Shown one piece after another: positions 16,180-25,016 of a DNA stretch of 64,000 nt (its first letter is position 1; each line of letters opens with the position of its first letter). The position numbers and the translations under genes were made by a program. The stretch is from Spirosoma arboris (GTDB lineage: Bacteria; Bacteroidota; Bacteroidia; Cytophagales; Spirosomataceae), in NCBI RefSeq assembly GCF_009754945.1, contig NZ_WPIN01000022.1, positions 62,001-126,000 on the forward strand. Reading direction: 5' to 3'. Under the pieces are notes generated by a model. The model was not told the origin of the DNA and did not search any database. It saw only the letters and a program-made list of their open reading frames with translations.

Positions 16180-17667
16180 ATGGAAACAAATTCACAATTT
16201 ACGATTTACGATTCACGGTTACGATGGCTATTATTTGTTTCCTTACTTGTTCAAATCATTTTCTGCATTACTGAAGTAGGTTTCTTTCATCCTGATCAGC
16301 ATTTTCAACTAATTGAATTTTCTTCCTGGCAAATGGGTGAACCTTCAGGCGCTACCAGTGTCTGGGAATTAACTAGCCATATCCGGCCAACACTACAGGT
16401 TTATTTATTCTCAGGATTCATTGAATCATGTCGATTTTTCCATATAAATGACGCCTATACCCAATTGACAATCCTGAGGCTCATCATTGGGTTAGTGGGC
16501 TTTGCACTATTTAATGCGCTTGGCATTTATTATTTTAAATCCAATAGAAAATTACTATACGTAGTATTGCTATTAATCAATTTATCATGGTCGTTACCTT
16601 ATATCCGTACATTATTTAATTCTGAGATGGCTTCGTCACTTGTCTTTTTTGGAGCCATTTTATTATATGAGATAAAAAAAGAGAAATTTCTATATGTATT
16701 ACTAACTGGCTTTTTATTTAGTCTTGCATTTTACTTTCGGTTTCAGATAGCATTTGGTATCATTGGTTTTGCATTATGGATGCTTCTAATTGAACGAAAA
16801 TATACGCAGATAACACCTATGCTAATCGGCTTTAGCATAGGTGTCGCGTTAAATATATGTTTAGACTTTTATTTTTATCACCAGTTTGTTCTTACTCCAT
16901 ACAATTATTATCGGATAAATATTACAGAAGGTAAAGCTGCTGAATTTGGCACATCCAGCCCTCTGTATTATATCGTAGAGTTGCTATTGGTTATTGGCAC
17001 TCCCCCACTTAGTTTTTTCTTATTTTATTATAGCTTAAAAGGAGCCTTAAAGCAATATAGTCAGCCGCTGGTTTTTGCGGTGGTATTTTTCATTATAGGT
17101 CACTGTTTAGTAGCCCATAAAGAAGAACGTTTTCTATTTCCAGTGTTGAATGTACTGCCAATTATAGCTGGGTGGGGATTATTATCATTCGCTAATTATT
17201 ATCAGCAGGCAAAAAATAATATCCAAACTTTCCTGAAAGGGGTTCTATATTTTAGCACAGTGCTCAATATAATAGTGCTGATTTTGGTAAGCTTAAATCC
17301 AATTTCTCAGGCAGTTGAGTTTTCTCGTAAGTTAGCTAATACGTTTAAGGATTCGAATCCAACTATTTATTGTCTACATCGCACACCTTTTGAAACGGAG
17401 AACAAACTTCCATTAGCTTTTTATCGGAGAAGTGTGACCAATATTAATCTCATTAGAATTCAGGACGCTGATTCTGCACGATATTTAAAAAATGCCTGGT
17501 TAGTCACGACCTATAACGATGCAAAAGATAAACTACCTTTTTTACAAAGCCTGGGCTTTAAGCCTCAGTTTTATTCATCTTCGGCATTATGGAATATCAA
17601 TCAATTTTTAGAATCTAAAGAAATAAATACCATTAACGAAATTTGGGTATTATATAAAAAAGAATAG
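16180..17667 (+). CDS. GT22-type (Alg9/PIG-B-like) mannosyltransferase, membrane
   Basis: 495 residues with about ten to twelve membrane helices. Two hallmarks of the GT22 family are visible: the first-loop motif FFHPDQHFQ (residues 35-43, family form HPDExxQ) that carries the catalytic acid, and AHKEERFLFPVL around residue 311. These enzymes add mannose from dolichyl- or polyprenyl-phosphate mannose on the outer face of the membrane; in bacteria they serve lipoglycan or surface-glycan assembly. The region is AT-rich (16 G/C in the 60 bases at 16561-16620). The first 14 residues come from a short DNA repeat, so the true start could differ. It faces a radical SAM gene. Confidence 0.82.
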   Translation: METNSQFTIYDSRLRWLLFVSLLVQIIFCITEVGFFHPDQHFQLIEFSSWQMGEPSGATSVWELTSHIRPTLQVYLFSGFIESCRFFHINDAYTQLTILRLIIGLVGFALFNALGIYYFKSNRKLLYVVLLLINLSWSLPYIRTLFNSEMASSLVFFGAILLYEIKKEKFLYVLLTGFLFSLAFYFRFQIAFGIIGFALWMLLIERKYTQITPMLIGFSIGVALNICLDFYFYHQFVLTPYNYYRINITEGKAAEFGTSSPLYYIVELLLVIGTPPLSFFLFYYSLKGALKQYSQPLVFAVVFFIIGHCLVAHKEERFLFPVLNVLPIIAGWGLLSFANYYQQAKNNIQTFLKGVLYFSTVLNIIVLILVSLNPISQAVEFSRKLANTFKDSNPTIYCLHRTPFETENKLPLAFYRRSVTNINLIRIQDADSARYLKNAWLVTTYNDAKDKLPFLQSLGFKPQFYSSSALWNINQFLESKEINTINEIWVLYKKE

Positions 17668-17770
17668 TATAGACTATACCAGATTAGGTATCAAAAATTA
17701 TTTCGGTGTTTTTGGCAAATCCTTAACAATTTTTCAGTGTTTGAAACTATTATTCCTATGTCGGCATAGC

Positions 17771-19213
17771 TTAAATTTGATTAGTTCTTAGTTCTCTATT
17801 TAATAATATGGCCATTTTTCTAGTACTTAGTTGCTCGCGAATCCATAAATATGGAATTTTTAGTGCTGTTTTAATAGATGTATTTGCTAAATTTCTTAAC
17901 GCTTGCTCCTTTCGATAAACTCGGTGCGTATGCTTGTGTAATTGTCGATAAAAGCCAGGGGAAAAAGTACCTCTGTACATCATATCTAAATCATTAGAGT
18001 TTTTCCAGTTTTGCTTATTTTTTAGTTGAGCTTTTACTTTTTCATAGAAAACAGTACCAGGTAACGGATATGAAACAGAAATACCTATATCTGATGGCAG
18101 TAATTTTTTTATCATCGATAGTGTCTTTTGGATGTCTTCCCATTGCTCCCCTAAATAGCCATATTGAATAAAGAAAGCTACTTTAACTCCTTTCTCGTTT
18201 AGTAGCTTAGTGGATTTTTCAATTTCATTTATTGTAATTCCCTTATCCATAGCATCTAAAATCCGCTGCGAACCACTCTCCGCTCCTAGCCAGACCTCAT
18301 CGAGACCTGCATCAACTAAATCCTGGATAGTATCTTCTTTGACTAATAAATCCGCTCTCGATTGTATTTTTAACCTTGGCTTTAACTTATTGGCTTGTAA
18401 GATTTTTTTAAACTCTTTTACCCAACCCGGTTTTAAGCCAAAAATGTCATCGCATATCCAAAAATGAGTAGCTCCCAGATTCATTAAATAAGCGAGTTCA
18501 TCCGCTACACTTTGAGGAGAGCGAGAATTGTAGCGATTTCCGTATATCGGCTTTGCACACCAGTTACACTTAAAAGGACATCCTCGTGTAGTCGCTATAT
18601 TTAATGAAAAGTATCCCTGTTCTTTCTGCCATATCGTTTGATAAGCTGATAAGTTCACCAAATCCCATGCTGGCAAAGGGTAATTATCAAAGACTTCAAC
18701 CGAATTAGTCTTTTTGGTCTGCGTTATTAAATCATCTTTTAGGAAAGCAACACCGTTAATAGTTTCAAGGTTTTGTAAATCATTATTAAGTAACTGAACC
18801 AGCGTTTGTTCCGCTTCACCTAAAAGAACTACATCTGCTCCATGCTGAAGATATTTATCAAAATGATCGGTAGCATCTGCACTATTTACGAATACCTTAC
18901 AGCCTGCTAATTTGCCCAATCGAATTAGCTCGAAACATGCTTCTCGCATTACAGTTAGGCACATCTTACTCAAATAATTAAAATTATCATCAACGATTAT
19001 TAAATAATCAGGCTTAAACGTATTTAGTACAGTATTAATTTCTAGTGGAGACTTAGCAAGATTCGTGTCGAATAAGGATACGTCGAAACCTGCTTCACGC
19101 ATAATTGATGCGGCCAGCATTGTTCCGTAAGGCGGATAAGGCTTCTTCGATTCCCATTGCTTCTGGTCAAACCGATAAAAGTAGGTATTGCTGAATAAGA
19201 GTTTCGGCTTCAT
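17771..19213 (-). CDS. B12-binding-domain radical SAM protein
   Basis: 480 residues from the ATG at 19213 (a TTG at 19255 would add 14 residues and overlap the upstream gene). Residues about 1-150 form a cobalamin-binding-like Rossmann domain (PPYGTMLAASIMREAGFDVSLFDTN, then VLLGEAE). The radical SAM domain follows with the 4Fe-4S motif TRGCPFKCNWC (Cys212, 216, 219), WICDDIFG, and GAESGSQRILDAMDKGI. Family members carry out methylations or C-C rearrangements, often in lipid or glycan pathways. It sits 11 bases after the nucleotidyltransferase gene, so they form an operon. AT-rich like its neighbours. Substrate unknown. Confidence 0.88.
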   Translation of the reverse strand: MKPKLLFSNTYFYRFDQKQWESKKPYPPYGTMLAASIMREAGFDVSLFDTNLAKSPLEINTVLNTFKPDYLIIVDDNFNYLSKMCLTVMREACFELIRLGKLAGCKVFVNSADATDHFDKYLQHGADVVLLGEAEQTLVQLLNNDLQNLETINGVAFLKDDLITQTKKTNSVEVFDNYPLPAWDLVNLSAYQTIWQKEQGYFSLNIATTRGCPFKCNWCAKPIYGNRYNSRSPQSVADELAYLMNLGATHFWICDDIFGLKPGWVKEFKKILQANKLKPRLKIQSRADLLVKEDTIQDLVDAGLDEVWLGAESGSQRILDAMDKGITINEIEKSTKLLNEKGVKVAFFIQYGYLGEQWEDIQKTLSMIKKLLPSDIGISVSYPLPGTVFYEKVKAQLKNKQNWKNSNDLDMMYRGTFSPGFYRQLHKHTHRVYRKEQALRNLANTSIKTALKIPYLWIREQLSTRKMAILLNRELRTNQI

Positions 19214-19224
19214 TTTCAGTAATT

Positions 19225-20136
19225 TTAATAGCTGTATTCTTTTACTTTTCGGCAATACTCTTTTATGATATTAGGATATGTATCGGTAATATGTGCTTTC
19301 GCGATATGGCTTTGTAGATTAGTATAAAAATTAGGATTTGCAAATAATTTAGGCTCAAGTCTTTTTCGTCTTCTTTTTATAGACCATGTCAAAAATTCTC
19401 TATCAATAAAATCGCCTATTGGGTTATTCAGACAGAATTCTATTATTTTTTGGATATAAGTCTGTTTTTTTGCTACATCAACATTAGACAAAACCGATTG
19501 ATTCGGAAAATAGTTATTTGCCCATTCGTTTTGTTTTAACAATAACTCATAATAAGAATACCCATAAAGTGGAATTAATGTTTTAATTTCCATTGCAGTA
19601 TAAATACTTTCATGATCTATCCTTAAATGATCACTATCGAGAAAAAAATTATAGCAAAAATATTTCTTATCGTTCAGTAAAAATATTTTCTTAAAAAGGC
19701 TACAAAATAAATGTGCAACCCAGAGCTTTCCTGGCTCTGTAATAATAAAAAAATCAATATCACTATCTTCATCCATGCAATTTTTCGACATAGATCCTGA
19801 AAGAAGTATGCCTCTTATAAAAGGGAAGTTGATGATTATTTTTGTTATTAGCTTAGCTCTAATCATAAATTCCTGAGCTAATGCATTACGTTTTAGTCTA
19901 TTTTCAACGATTTCTTTATTATTCTGTAGTGTATAAAAATCTCCGAATAAGAATACTTTATTTTCCTGAATCAGGGTACGTAGACAAATTTCTACGTCTG
20001 CCATCTCTATTTTTCCTCTTTCATAAATTTCCTTTTTTGTAAGTGGGTAATGGAAAATATCAGAATAAACAAGAATATTTAAGGTTTCCTGTTTATTGTT
20101 TTTCAAAGCTGAGTCCTTGTTACTAATGTATCCCAT
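19225..20136 (-). CDS. Nucleotidyltransferase-domain protein with N-terminal winged-helix-like segment
   Basis: 303 residues. Residues about 15-75 (LNILVYSDIFHYPLTKKEIYERG, LIQENKVFLFGDFYTL) look like a winged helix. The nucleotidyltransferase fold shows GSMSKN (Gly114-Ser115) and DSDIDFF (Asp126, Asp128), the GS...DxD catalytic signature of the pol-beta-like superfamily. The C-terminal half is helical and basic. It is the first gene of a two-gene operon with the B12 radical SAM enzyme. Such proteins transfer nucleotides to proteins or small molecules; the target is not predictable here. Confidence 0.78.
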   Translation of the reverse strand: MGYISNKDSALKNNKQETLNILVYSDIFHYPLTKKEIYERGKIEMADVEICLRTLIQENKVFLFGDFYTLQNNKEIVENRLKRNALAQEFMIRAKLITKIIINFPFIRGILLSGSMSKNCMDEDSDIDFFIITEPGKLWVAHLFCSLFKKIFLLNDKKYFCYNFFLDSDHLRIDHESIYTAMEIKTLIPLYGYSYYELLLKQNEWANNYFPNQSVLSNVDVAKKQTYIQKIIEFCLNNPIGDFIDREFLTWSIKRRRKRLEPKLFANPNFYTNLQSHIAKAHITDTYPNIIKEYCRKVKEYSY

Positions 20137-20326
20137 AGTTGCTCGCTCTTTACTGCGTGTTCTCGGTACGAGTGCGTAGCCAGGATGGTTGCGTAGTGAC
20201 TTAAAAAGACTTTTGCGTACATGGCGAGTAGTTTAGGAAAACAACTCTTATTGCTTATCTTGGTGTATGAACCTTCGTTTATCGTGGCGACAGCTTGCAC
20301 AGTAAACACAAACTCGTTCTTTTCTC

Positions 20327-21289
20327 ATGAGTAAGTTACTTTTTGTTATTCTGAGCCTCGGTATTACGCTGGGTACGTATCTGTTTGGTGAACATCGATC
20401 AGCAAGTCAACCAGCTCTACCCATTACGTCCGTTGACGCCAGCGTTCGTGATACCTTACGGCACGCTGGGCAGACCAGACTGTATTGGCTGCATGTGCCA
20501 CCCGTTTACAAGCAGAATGATGAGTTATTACCACTGGTTATTGCTCTGCATGGAGGAGGAGGCAGTGGTCAACAGTTTGAATCACAATCGAAACTGAGCG
20601 AAAAGGCGGATCAGGAAGGGTTTATTGTGGTGTATCCTGATGGTTTACAAAACCCCGGCGTTTTAGGCTTACGCACCTGGAATGCGGGCAATTGTTGTGG
20701 TCAAATTGCATCGGTTCAGCATGTTGATGATGTTGGATTTATGCGAAAATTGATTGATAAGCTAGTCGCTACACGTCGGGTTGATCCTAAGAAAGTCTAT
20801 GCGCTGGGGCATTCTAATGGCGCTATGCTTTGTTACCGACTGGCCTGTGAATTGCCCGATAAACTGGCGGCTATTGCAGCCAACTCAGGAACCATGCAAG
20901 TCAAAACCGCCTGTAAACCCAACCGAGTTATGCCGATCCTTCATGTTCATTCGCAACTAGATCGGAATGTACCTTATACCGGTGGCGTTGGCACCAAGAG
21001 TATCAACAAACAATGGAATTCGCCGGTGGATAGCACCCTGACGGTGTTTGCGCAACTGGCTAAGTGTACAACCACAAAGCAGGTTGTCAAAGCCACAGAC
21101 AAGTACACCTTTTATAAATGGGCGGATTGCCAGAATGGTACCGAAATTCAGTACTACCTGACCACAGATGGTGGCCATTCGTGGCCAGGTGGTACAAAAG
21201 CAGTCCGTTTCATCGGCGACTCACCATCCGATGCCTTCGTGAATAATGATCTTATCTGGGCGTTTTTCAAAAATTATTCGCTGCCGTAG
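20327..21289 (+). CDS. Secreted PHB-depolymerase/feruloyl-esterase-family hydrolase (LpqC-like)
   Basis: 320 residues with a hydrophobic N-terminal segment (MSKLLFVILSLGITLGTYLFG) that serves as signal peptide or anchor. The alpha/beta-hydrolase core shows the oxyanion loop ALHGGGGSG (74-81), catalytic Ser163 in GHSNG, and the C-terminal His in TDGGHSWPG. Cysteine pairs (NCCG and later Cys) fit the disulfide-stabilised LpqC group. Members hydrolyse ester bonds in polyesters or of phenolic acids on hemicellulose. It is transcribed towards the esterase cluster at 21.3-25 kb. Confidence 0.85.
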   Translation: MSKLLFVILSLGITLGTYLFGEHRSASQPALPITSVDASVRDTLRHAGQTRLYWLHVPPVYKQNDELLPLVIALHGGGGSGQQFESQSKLSEKADQEGFIVVYPDGLQNPGVLGLRTWNAGNCCGQIASVQHVDDVGFMRKLIDKLVATRRVDPKKVYALGHSNGAMLCYRLACELPDKLAAIAANSGTMQVKTACKPNRVMPILHVHSQLDRNVPYTGGVGTKSINKQWNSPVDSTLTVFAQLAKCTTTKQVVKATDKYTFYKWADCQNGTEIQYYLTTDGGHSWPGGTKAVRFIGDSPSDAFVNNDLIWAFFKNYSLP

Positions 21290-21326
21290 CAAACACGAGA
21301 TGGCGAGCCAGCTAAAAGAAGGATAC

Positions 21327-22754
21327 CTACTTGCCCGTCGCTTTTAGAATGAAATCAACGATGGGCGTTGGATTCGGTAGACTGTGTGGGTGGTGATTGA
21401 CGCCGGGTTTATGAATAACTGTAATTTGGCCACCCAGCGCCAGTGCCTGTTTTTCAAAAGGTTCGGTATTTTCAGCGACGGGCACGGCATCATCGGCATC
21501 ACCCACAACATGCAGCATTGGGAAATTTCCTTTCACAATCTGAGGCACTCGATCCAGCGGATTTCCCTTGAATTGCATGGCTTCTTCTTCCGAAGTGAAC
21601 CCGTAGTCTTTCTTAAAAATCTCCCAGTCAGTTGGGCTTCCTTTGCTTTTTCCTTTGCCACCCGGCCAGCTTTTCAGATCCAGTACGGGCGCATCGACAT
21701 ATACGCAGGCTACTTTTTTGGGATTTTCGACCGCCCAGTTGTAGGCATATATACCACCCCGGCTCATCCCTTCCAGACAAACTTTAGTATCCAGGCCAGC
21801 TTTGTGCATGTATTTATAGAATTTGTTCCATAGCTCAACGGCTTCTGCATTGCCAAAGAGTTCGGCGACATCGCAATACACCACATGAAAACCGCGATCC
21901 AACAGCGCAATGTCGGTCTGTGGCTCGTGTCCCCAGAAACGAGCCCGCCATATCCAGGGCTTTCCAACGGCCACAACTCGTGGTTTTACTACTTTACAGG
22001 CTCGTCCCTGAAACGTGAAATCGGCACAGTCATAGCCGTAAAAAGACGATACTGTAATGGGCTCCTTGATTTTTGGGAAGATATCGAAATTCGGTTGTGT
22101 TTTGAGCGTAACAGTTTCGTATAGTCGCCGGGCAATTGTGGTCATTACAGGCGATGACGGATGCAGCTTATCGGGGAATGAAAGGCTGTCTGTTACGGTC
22201 AGGGAGTGTAAGTCGATTAGCTCCAGTTTTTCCTCAAACGCAACCTGCCGAATCCGGGGAATAATCAACTTCCTGATAGCGGCATCGGTTTGGCGGGTAG
22301 TATCGGTCAGAAATGAGGTTACAGGCAGGAGCAGAATGATGCGGGGATTGGTCGGCAGCGTTTTAAATGATTGAATAAGTACCTTATAATCACCAATAAA
22401 CTGGTCAATTTTCAAACGATAAGGGAGTCTGCTGTCGTTGGTGCCGAGCTTGATAAATACAATGTCGGGATTACTTTTCAGGGCTTCTTTGTACTGGTCT
22501 GTCGTGGTATAGGCGCTTGGTGTATCCCGAAGCAAGGTGCGGCCACTGACGCCAAAATTCGTTACCTCGTAGCCAGTTCCCAGTAGGTTTTGTAATTGAC
22601 TCGGATACGAATCCCGCGCCCGGTTCGTCAGGGTAGCCCCATACGTAATGCTATTGCCTACACAGGCAATGCGAATCGGCTTTTGGGCATACACCGATAG
22701 GGAAAGCAGAACGAATAATAGACTAGAGAACCAACGATATGAATGTGAAGACAT
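21327..22754 (-). CDS. GDSL/SGNH hydrolase fused to an alpha/beta hydrolase
   Basis: 475 residues with a signal peptide ending VYAQ. Residues about 25-215 are an SGNH esterase: GNSITYG with Ser35, LGTND (104-107) and DKLHPSS with Asp195 and His198. After a linker, residues about 225-475 form an alpha/beta hydrolase with nucleophile Ser331 in GMSRGG, an Asp in VVGDADDAVPVAE and His in GVNHHPHSLPN. Each half is complete, so this is a two-enzyme polypeptide, probably removing two acyl or ester groups from one polysaccharide. It leads into three esterase genes on the same strand. Confidence 0.82.
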   Translation of the reverse strand: MSSHSYRWFSSLLFVLLSLSVYAQKPIRIACVGNSITYGATLTNRARDSYPSQLQNLLGTGYEVTNFGVSGRTLLRDTPSAYTTTDQYKEALKSNPDIVFIKLGTNDSRLPYRLKIDQFIGDYKVLIQSFKTLPTNPRIILLLPVTSFLTDTTRQTDAAIRKLIIPRIRQVAFEEKLELIDLHSLTVTDSLSFPDKLHPSSPVMTTIARRLYETVTLKTQPNFDIFPKIKEPITVSSFYGYDCADFTFQGRACKVVKPRVVAVGKPWIWRARFWGHEPQTDIALLDRGFHVVYCDVAELFGNAEAVELWNKFYKYMHKAGLDTKVCLEGMSRGGIYAYNWAVENPKKVACVYVDAPVLDLKSWPGGKGKSKGSPTDWEIFKKDYGFTSEEEAMQFKGNPLDRVPQIVKGNFPMLHVVGDADDAVPVAENTEPFEKQALALGGQITVIHKPGVNHHPHSLPNPTPIVDFILKATGK

Positions 22755-22829
22755 ACGATTTCGATATCAGTAGAAAGGCTAAAAAGTCCTTCCCTTAGTC
22801 TGCTTACTGCTTATTAATGCAGCGACAAC

Positions 22830-23657
22830 CTACTCCCGTTTCTGTTTGTCGAAAAACTGACGCATAAATAGCAGTTGATACGTTACTGAGTTTGCCCAAT
22901 AGTTCCAGTTATGAGCGCCGGGACGGGTGATATAGTCATGGGCAATGTTTCGCTCCAACAGCTTGTCGTGCAGGTTGTTGTTAACGCGGAAGAAGAAATC
23001 ATCGGTGCCGCAGTCAATAATCAGCGACAATGCCCCCGGTGTGAGTAAATGCAGGAGATTGATAACGGTATTTTGCTCCCATCGGTCGGGAAACTGGGCG
23101 TATGTACCCAGCCGTTTGGCCATATCCCAGTTATTCGGAAACGGGCGTATATCGACGCCACCACTCATACTACCCGCTGCTCCAAACACATCCTGATGCC
23201 GGAACGCCAGATACAATGCCCCATGTCCGCCCATACTTAGGCCTGTAATGGCACGCGCCTGCCGGTTTTTGATGGTTTTATAATGACTGTCGATCCACGG
23301 CACCAGCTCACTGGCTACGTAGGTTTCGTACTTAAACGAAGGATCTGCCGGACTGTCGAAATACCAACTGCCATAATTGCCATCCGCACAAACAATAATA
23401 AGTTGGTGCGCATCAACGACCTGACCAAGGTTTGGTACTTTTTTCGCCCAATCGCTATAGTTTCCGCTGTAGCCATGCAGCAAGTATACTACCGGAAATT
23501 CGCTGCCAAGTGTATACGAATCTGGGGTCATCACTACCGCTTTAATCGTCTTTTTCATCGACGAACTATAGGTATCAACCGTATCGATTTTAGCCGCCTG
23601 AACATGGAAGGCAAGTAATAAAAGGATACTGATTAGTAAAGTACGAAAGGCAATCAT
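22830..23657 (-). CDS. Secreted esterase, CE1 / esterase-D type
   Basis: 275 residues from the ATG at 23657, where a signal peptide starts (MIAFRTLLISILLLLAFHVQA). An upstream frame extension lacks any such signal. Seen: YLLHGYSGNYSDW (oxyanion region), Ser141 in GLSMGGHGALY, an Asp in LIIDCGTDDFF, and the catalytic His in RPGAHNWNYW. This is the CE1/antigen-85/S-formylglutathione-hydrolase-like fold, with feruloyl or acetyl-xylan esterases as close relatives. The gene lies between a GDSL fusion and a CE15-like gene on the same strand. Confidence 0.84.
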   Translation of the reverse strand: MIAFRTLLISILLLLAFHVQAAKIDTVDTYSSSMKKTIKAVVMTPDSYTLGSEFPVVYLLHGYSGNYSDWAKKVPNLGQVVDAHQLIIVCADGNYGSWYFDSPADPSFKYETYVASELVPWIDSHYKTIKNRQARAITGLSMGGHGALYLAFRHQDVFGAAGSMSGGVDIRPFPNNWDMAKRLGTYAQFPDRWEQNTVINLLHLLTPGALSLIIDCGTDDFFFRVNNNLHDKLLERNIAHDYITRPGAHNWNYWANSVTYQLLFMRQFFDKQKRE

Positions 23658-23712
23658 ATTAAGGTTGAGATGGTATTTATATCCGTTTCTAAAGCAGATG
23701 GTAAGCAACTGC

Positions 23713-24972
23713 CTACTTCTTTTTAATGTGATTATCCATAAATCGGAGGTACTGCGCCCAATCATAATCGGTTACATCATGTCCGCCGGGCCGGATATGG
23801 TAGCCGATTTGCCCCTGCACAGACTGGTTAAGTGGAGGCATGTCAGCTATAGGTAATCCTGTCGTTCCCAGAAATTTATAGACTTCACTGGCAGCTTTTG
23901 CTCCCTCAAATTCACCTTCAGGATCAGAGCCTTTGTCTTGCTCGGCACTCGCGACGTAGACTGGTCGGGGCGCAATCAATGAAATCACCATATGCTGGTC
24001 GAATGGAAGGAGCGTATCCTGGTCCATGTATTTTTTGAAATTACCAGCGAACCAATGTGGAAAAACCGTGCAGAGCCGCCGAATATTTTCACCCACACCC
24101 CGATGAAATAACTTAGCTCCGCCTGCTCCTGATTCATGGCTGATAACCAGCGCAAACCGTTTATCGGTAGCACCGGCCCAAAGAGCTGCTTTGCCCAACC
24201 GCGACCAGCCAAATACAGCAACGCGTTTGGCATCAATGGCCTTATCGGTTTGTAGATAATCCATGATCCGGCTTAGTCCCCACGCCCAGGCAGCAACCGT
24301 ACCGAAGTTATCGCCCCGGTTCTGAAATTCAGGATATAAAGGATGAACGCCTGTTGTGAACTTAGTAGATGGTTCGTCGGAAGCGATGTCTTCGCGGTAG
24401 GCTGTCACCAGCGCATATCCTCTGCTCAAGATACTATCGACAGGCCATTGGCGGGCGTTCAGGCCCCGGCAGGCTTCAGTAGCCTGATGGTTGACCACAC
24501 AGGAAACATCAATGTAAGGATTCCCCTTGCCTGACTCTATCCAACTGGTCGAAATACGAATGGCGGGATCGGAATTGACACTTTGGTTGCCCCAAAAATT
24601 CAGGCTAACGATAGCCGGAACGGGGCCTTTCACCTGATTCGGACTATAGATCAGCACGTCCATTCGTGGGCCATCTGGCTTCCCATTAAAATAGATAGCA
24701 ACCTGTTTTCGGGTTGCTTTGCCGCCCAGTGCTTTAGCATCTGTATCGAAAACTTTGAACGTCATGGCAGCCGGTTTGCCCGGCGAATGGCCGTACATCT
24801 CGCTCGCAAAGCGTTCCAGTAGTTCTGGTCTGCGTTGGGTCTGCCATTCTTTTGCACTTGTTACCCGCCCGCCATTGTTGAGCATTAGTGGATCGGGTAC
24901 TGGATGTTTCTGAGCAAGCATCGGCAGCGTCACCAGACAAAAAAGGGAATAGAGAGGAGCTTTCTTTAGCAT
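23713..24972 (-). CDS. Probable glucuronoyl methylesterase (CE15-like)
   Basis: 419 residues with a signal peptide (cleavage near MLAQKHP). Seen in order: ERFASEMYGHSPG, GYALVTAYREDI, the nucleophile motif GWSRLGKAALWAGA (Ser257; CE15 form G-x-S-R-x-G-K), SHESGAGGAKLFHRG, FPHWFAGNFKKY, APRPVYVASAEQD, and the C-terminal His in YHIRPGGHDVTDYDW. This set is characteristic of bacterial CE15 enzymes, which cut the ester between lignin alcohols and 4-O-methylglucuronic acid of xylan. It is the first gene of the three-gene esterase run. Confidence 0.87.
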   Translation of the reverse strand: MLKKAPLYSLFCLVTLPMLAQKHPVPDPLMLNNGGRVTSAKEWQTQRRPELLERFASEMYGHSPGKPAAMTFKVFDTDAKALGGKATRKQVAIYFNGKPDGPRMDVLIYSPNQVKGPVPAIVSLNFWGNQSVNSDPAIRISTSWIESGKGNPYIDVSCVVNHQATEACRGLNARQWPVDSILSRGYALVTAYREDIASDEPSTKFTTGVHPLYPEFQNRGDNFGTVAAWAWGLSRIMDYLQTDKAIDAKRVAVFGWSRLGKAALWAGATDKRFALVISHESGAGGAKLFHRGVGENIRRLCTVFPHWFAGNFKKYMDQDTLLPFDQHMVISLIAPRPVYVASAEQDKGSDPEGEFEGAKAASEVYKFLGTTGLPIADMPPLNQSVQGQIGYHIRPGGHDVTDYDWAQYLRFMDNHIKKK

Positions 24973-25016
24973 TACAAACTCGTTATTAACAATTATTTAT
25001 AGGGCTTTCCCCATCT

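Noticed and set aside
17353..17366. A tRNA-like GATTCGAATCC word
   Set aside because: It lies inside the GT22 coding sequence and no acceptor or anticodon stem can be built around it.
20103..20309. 68-codon minus-strand frame before the esterase gene
   Set aside because: It overlaps the start of the nucleotidyltransferase gene in another frame and shows no features.
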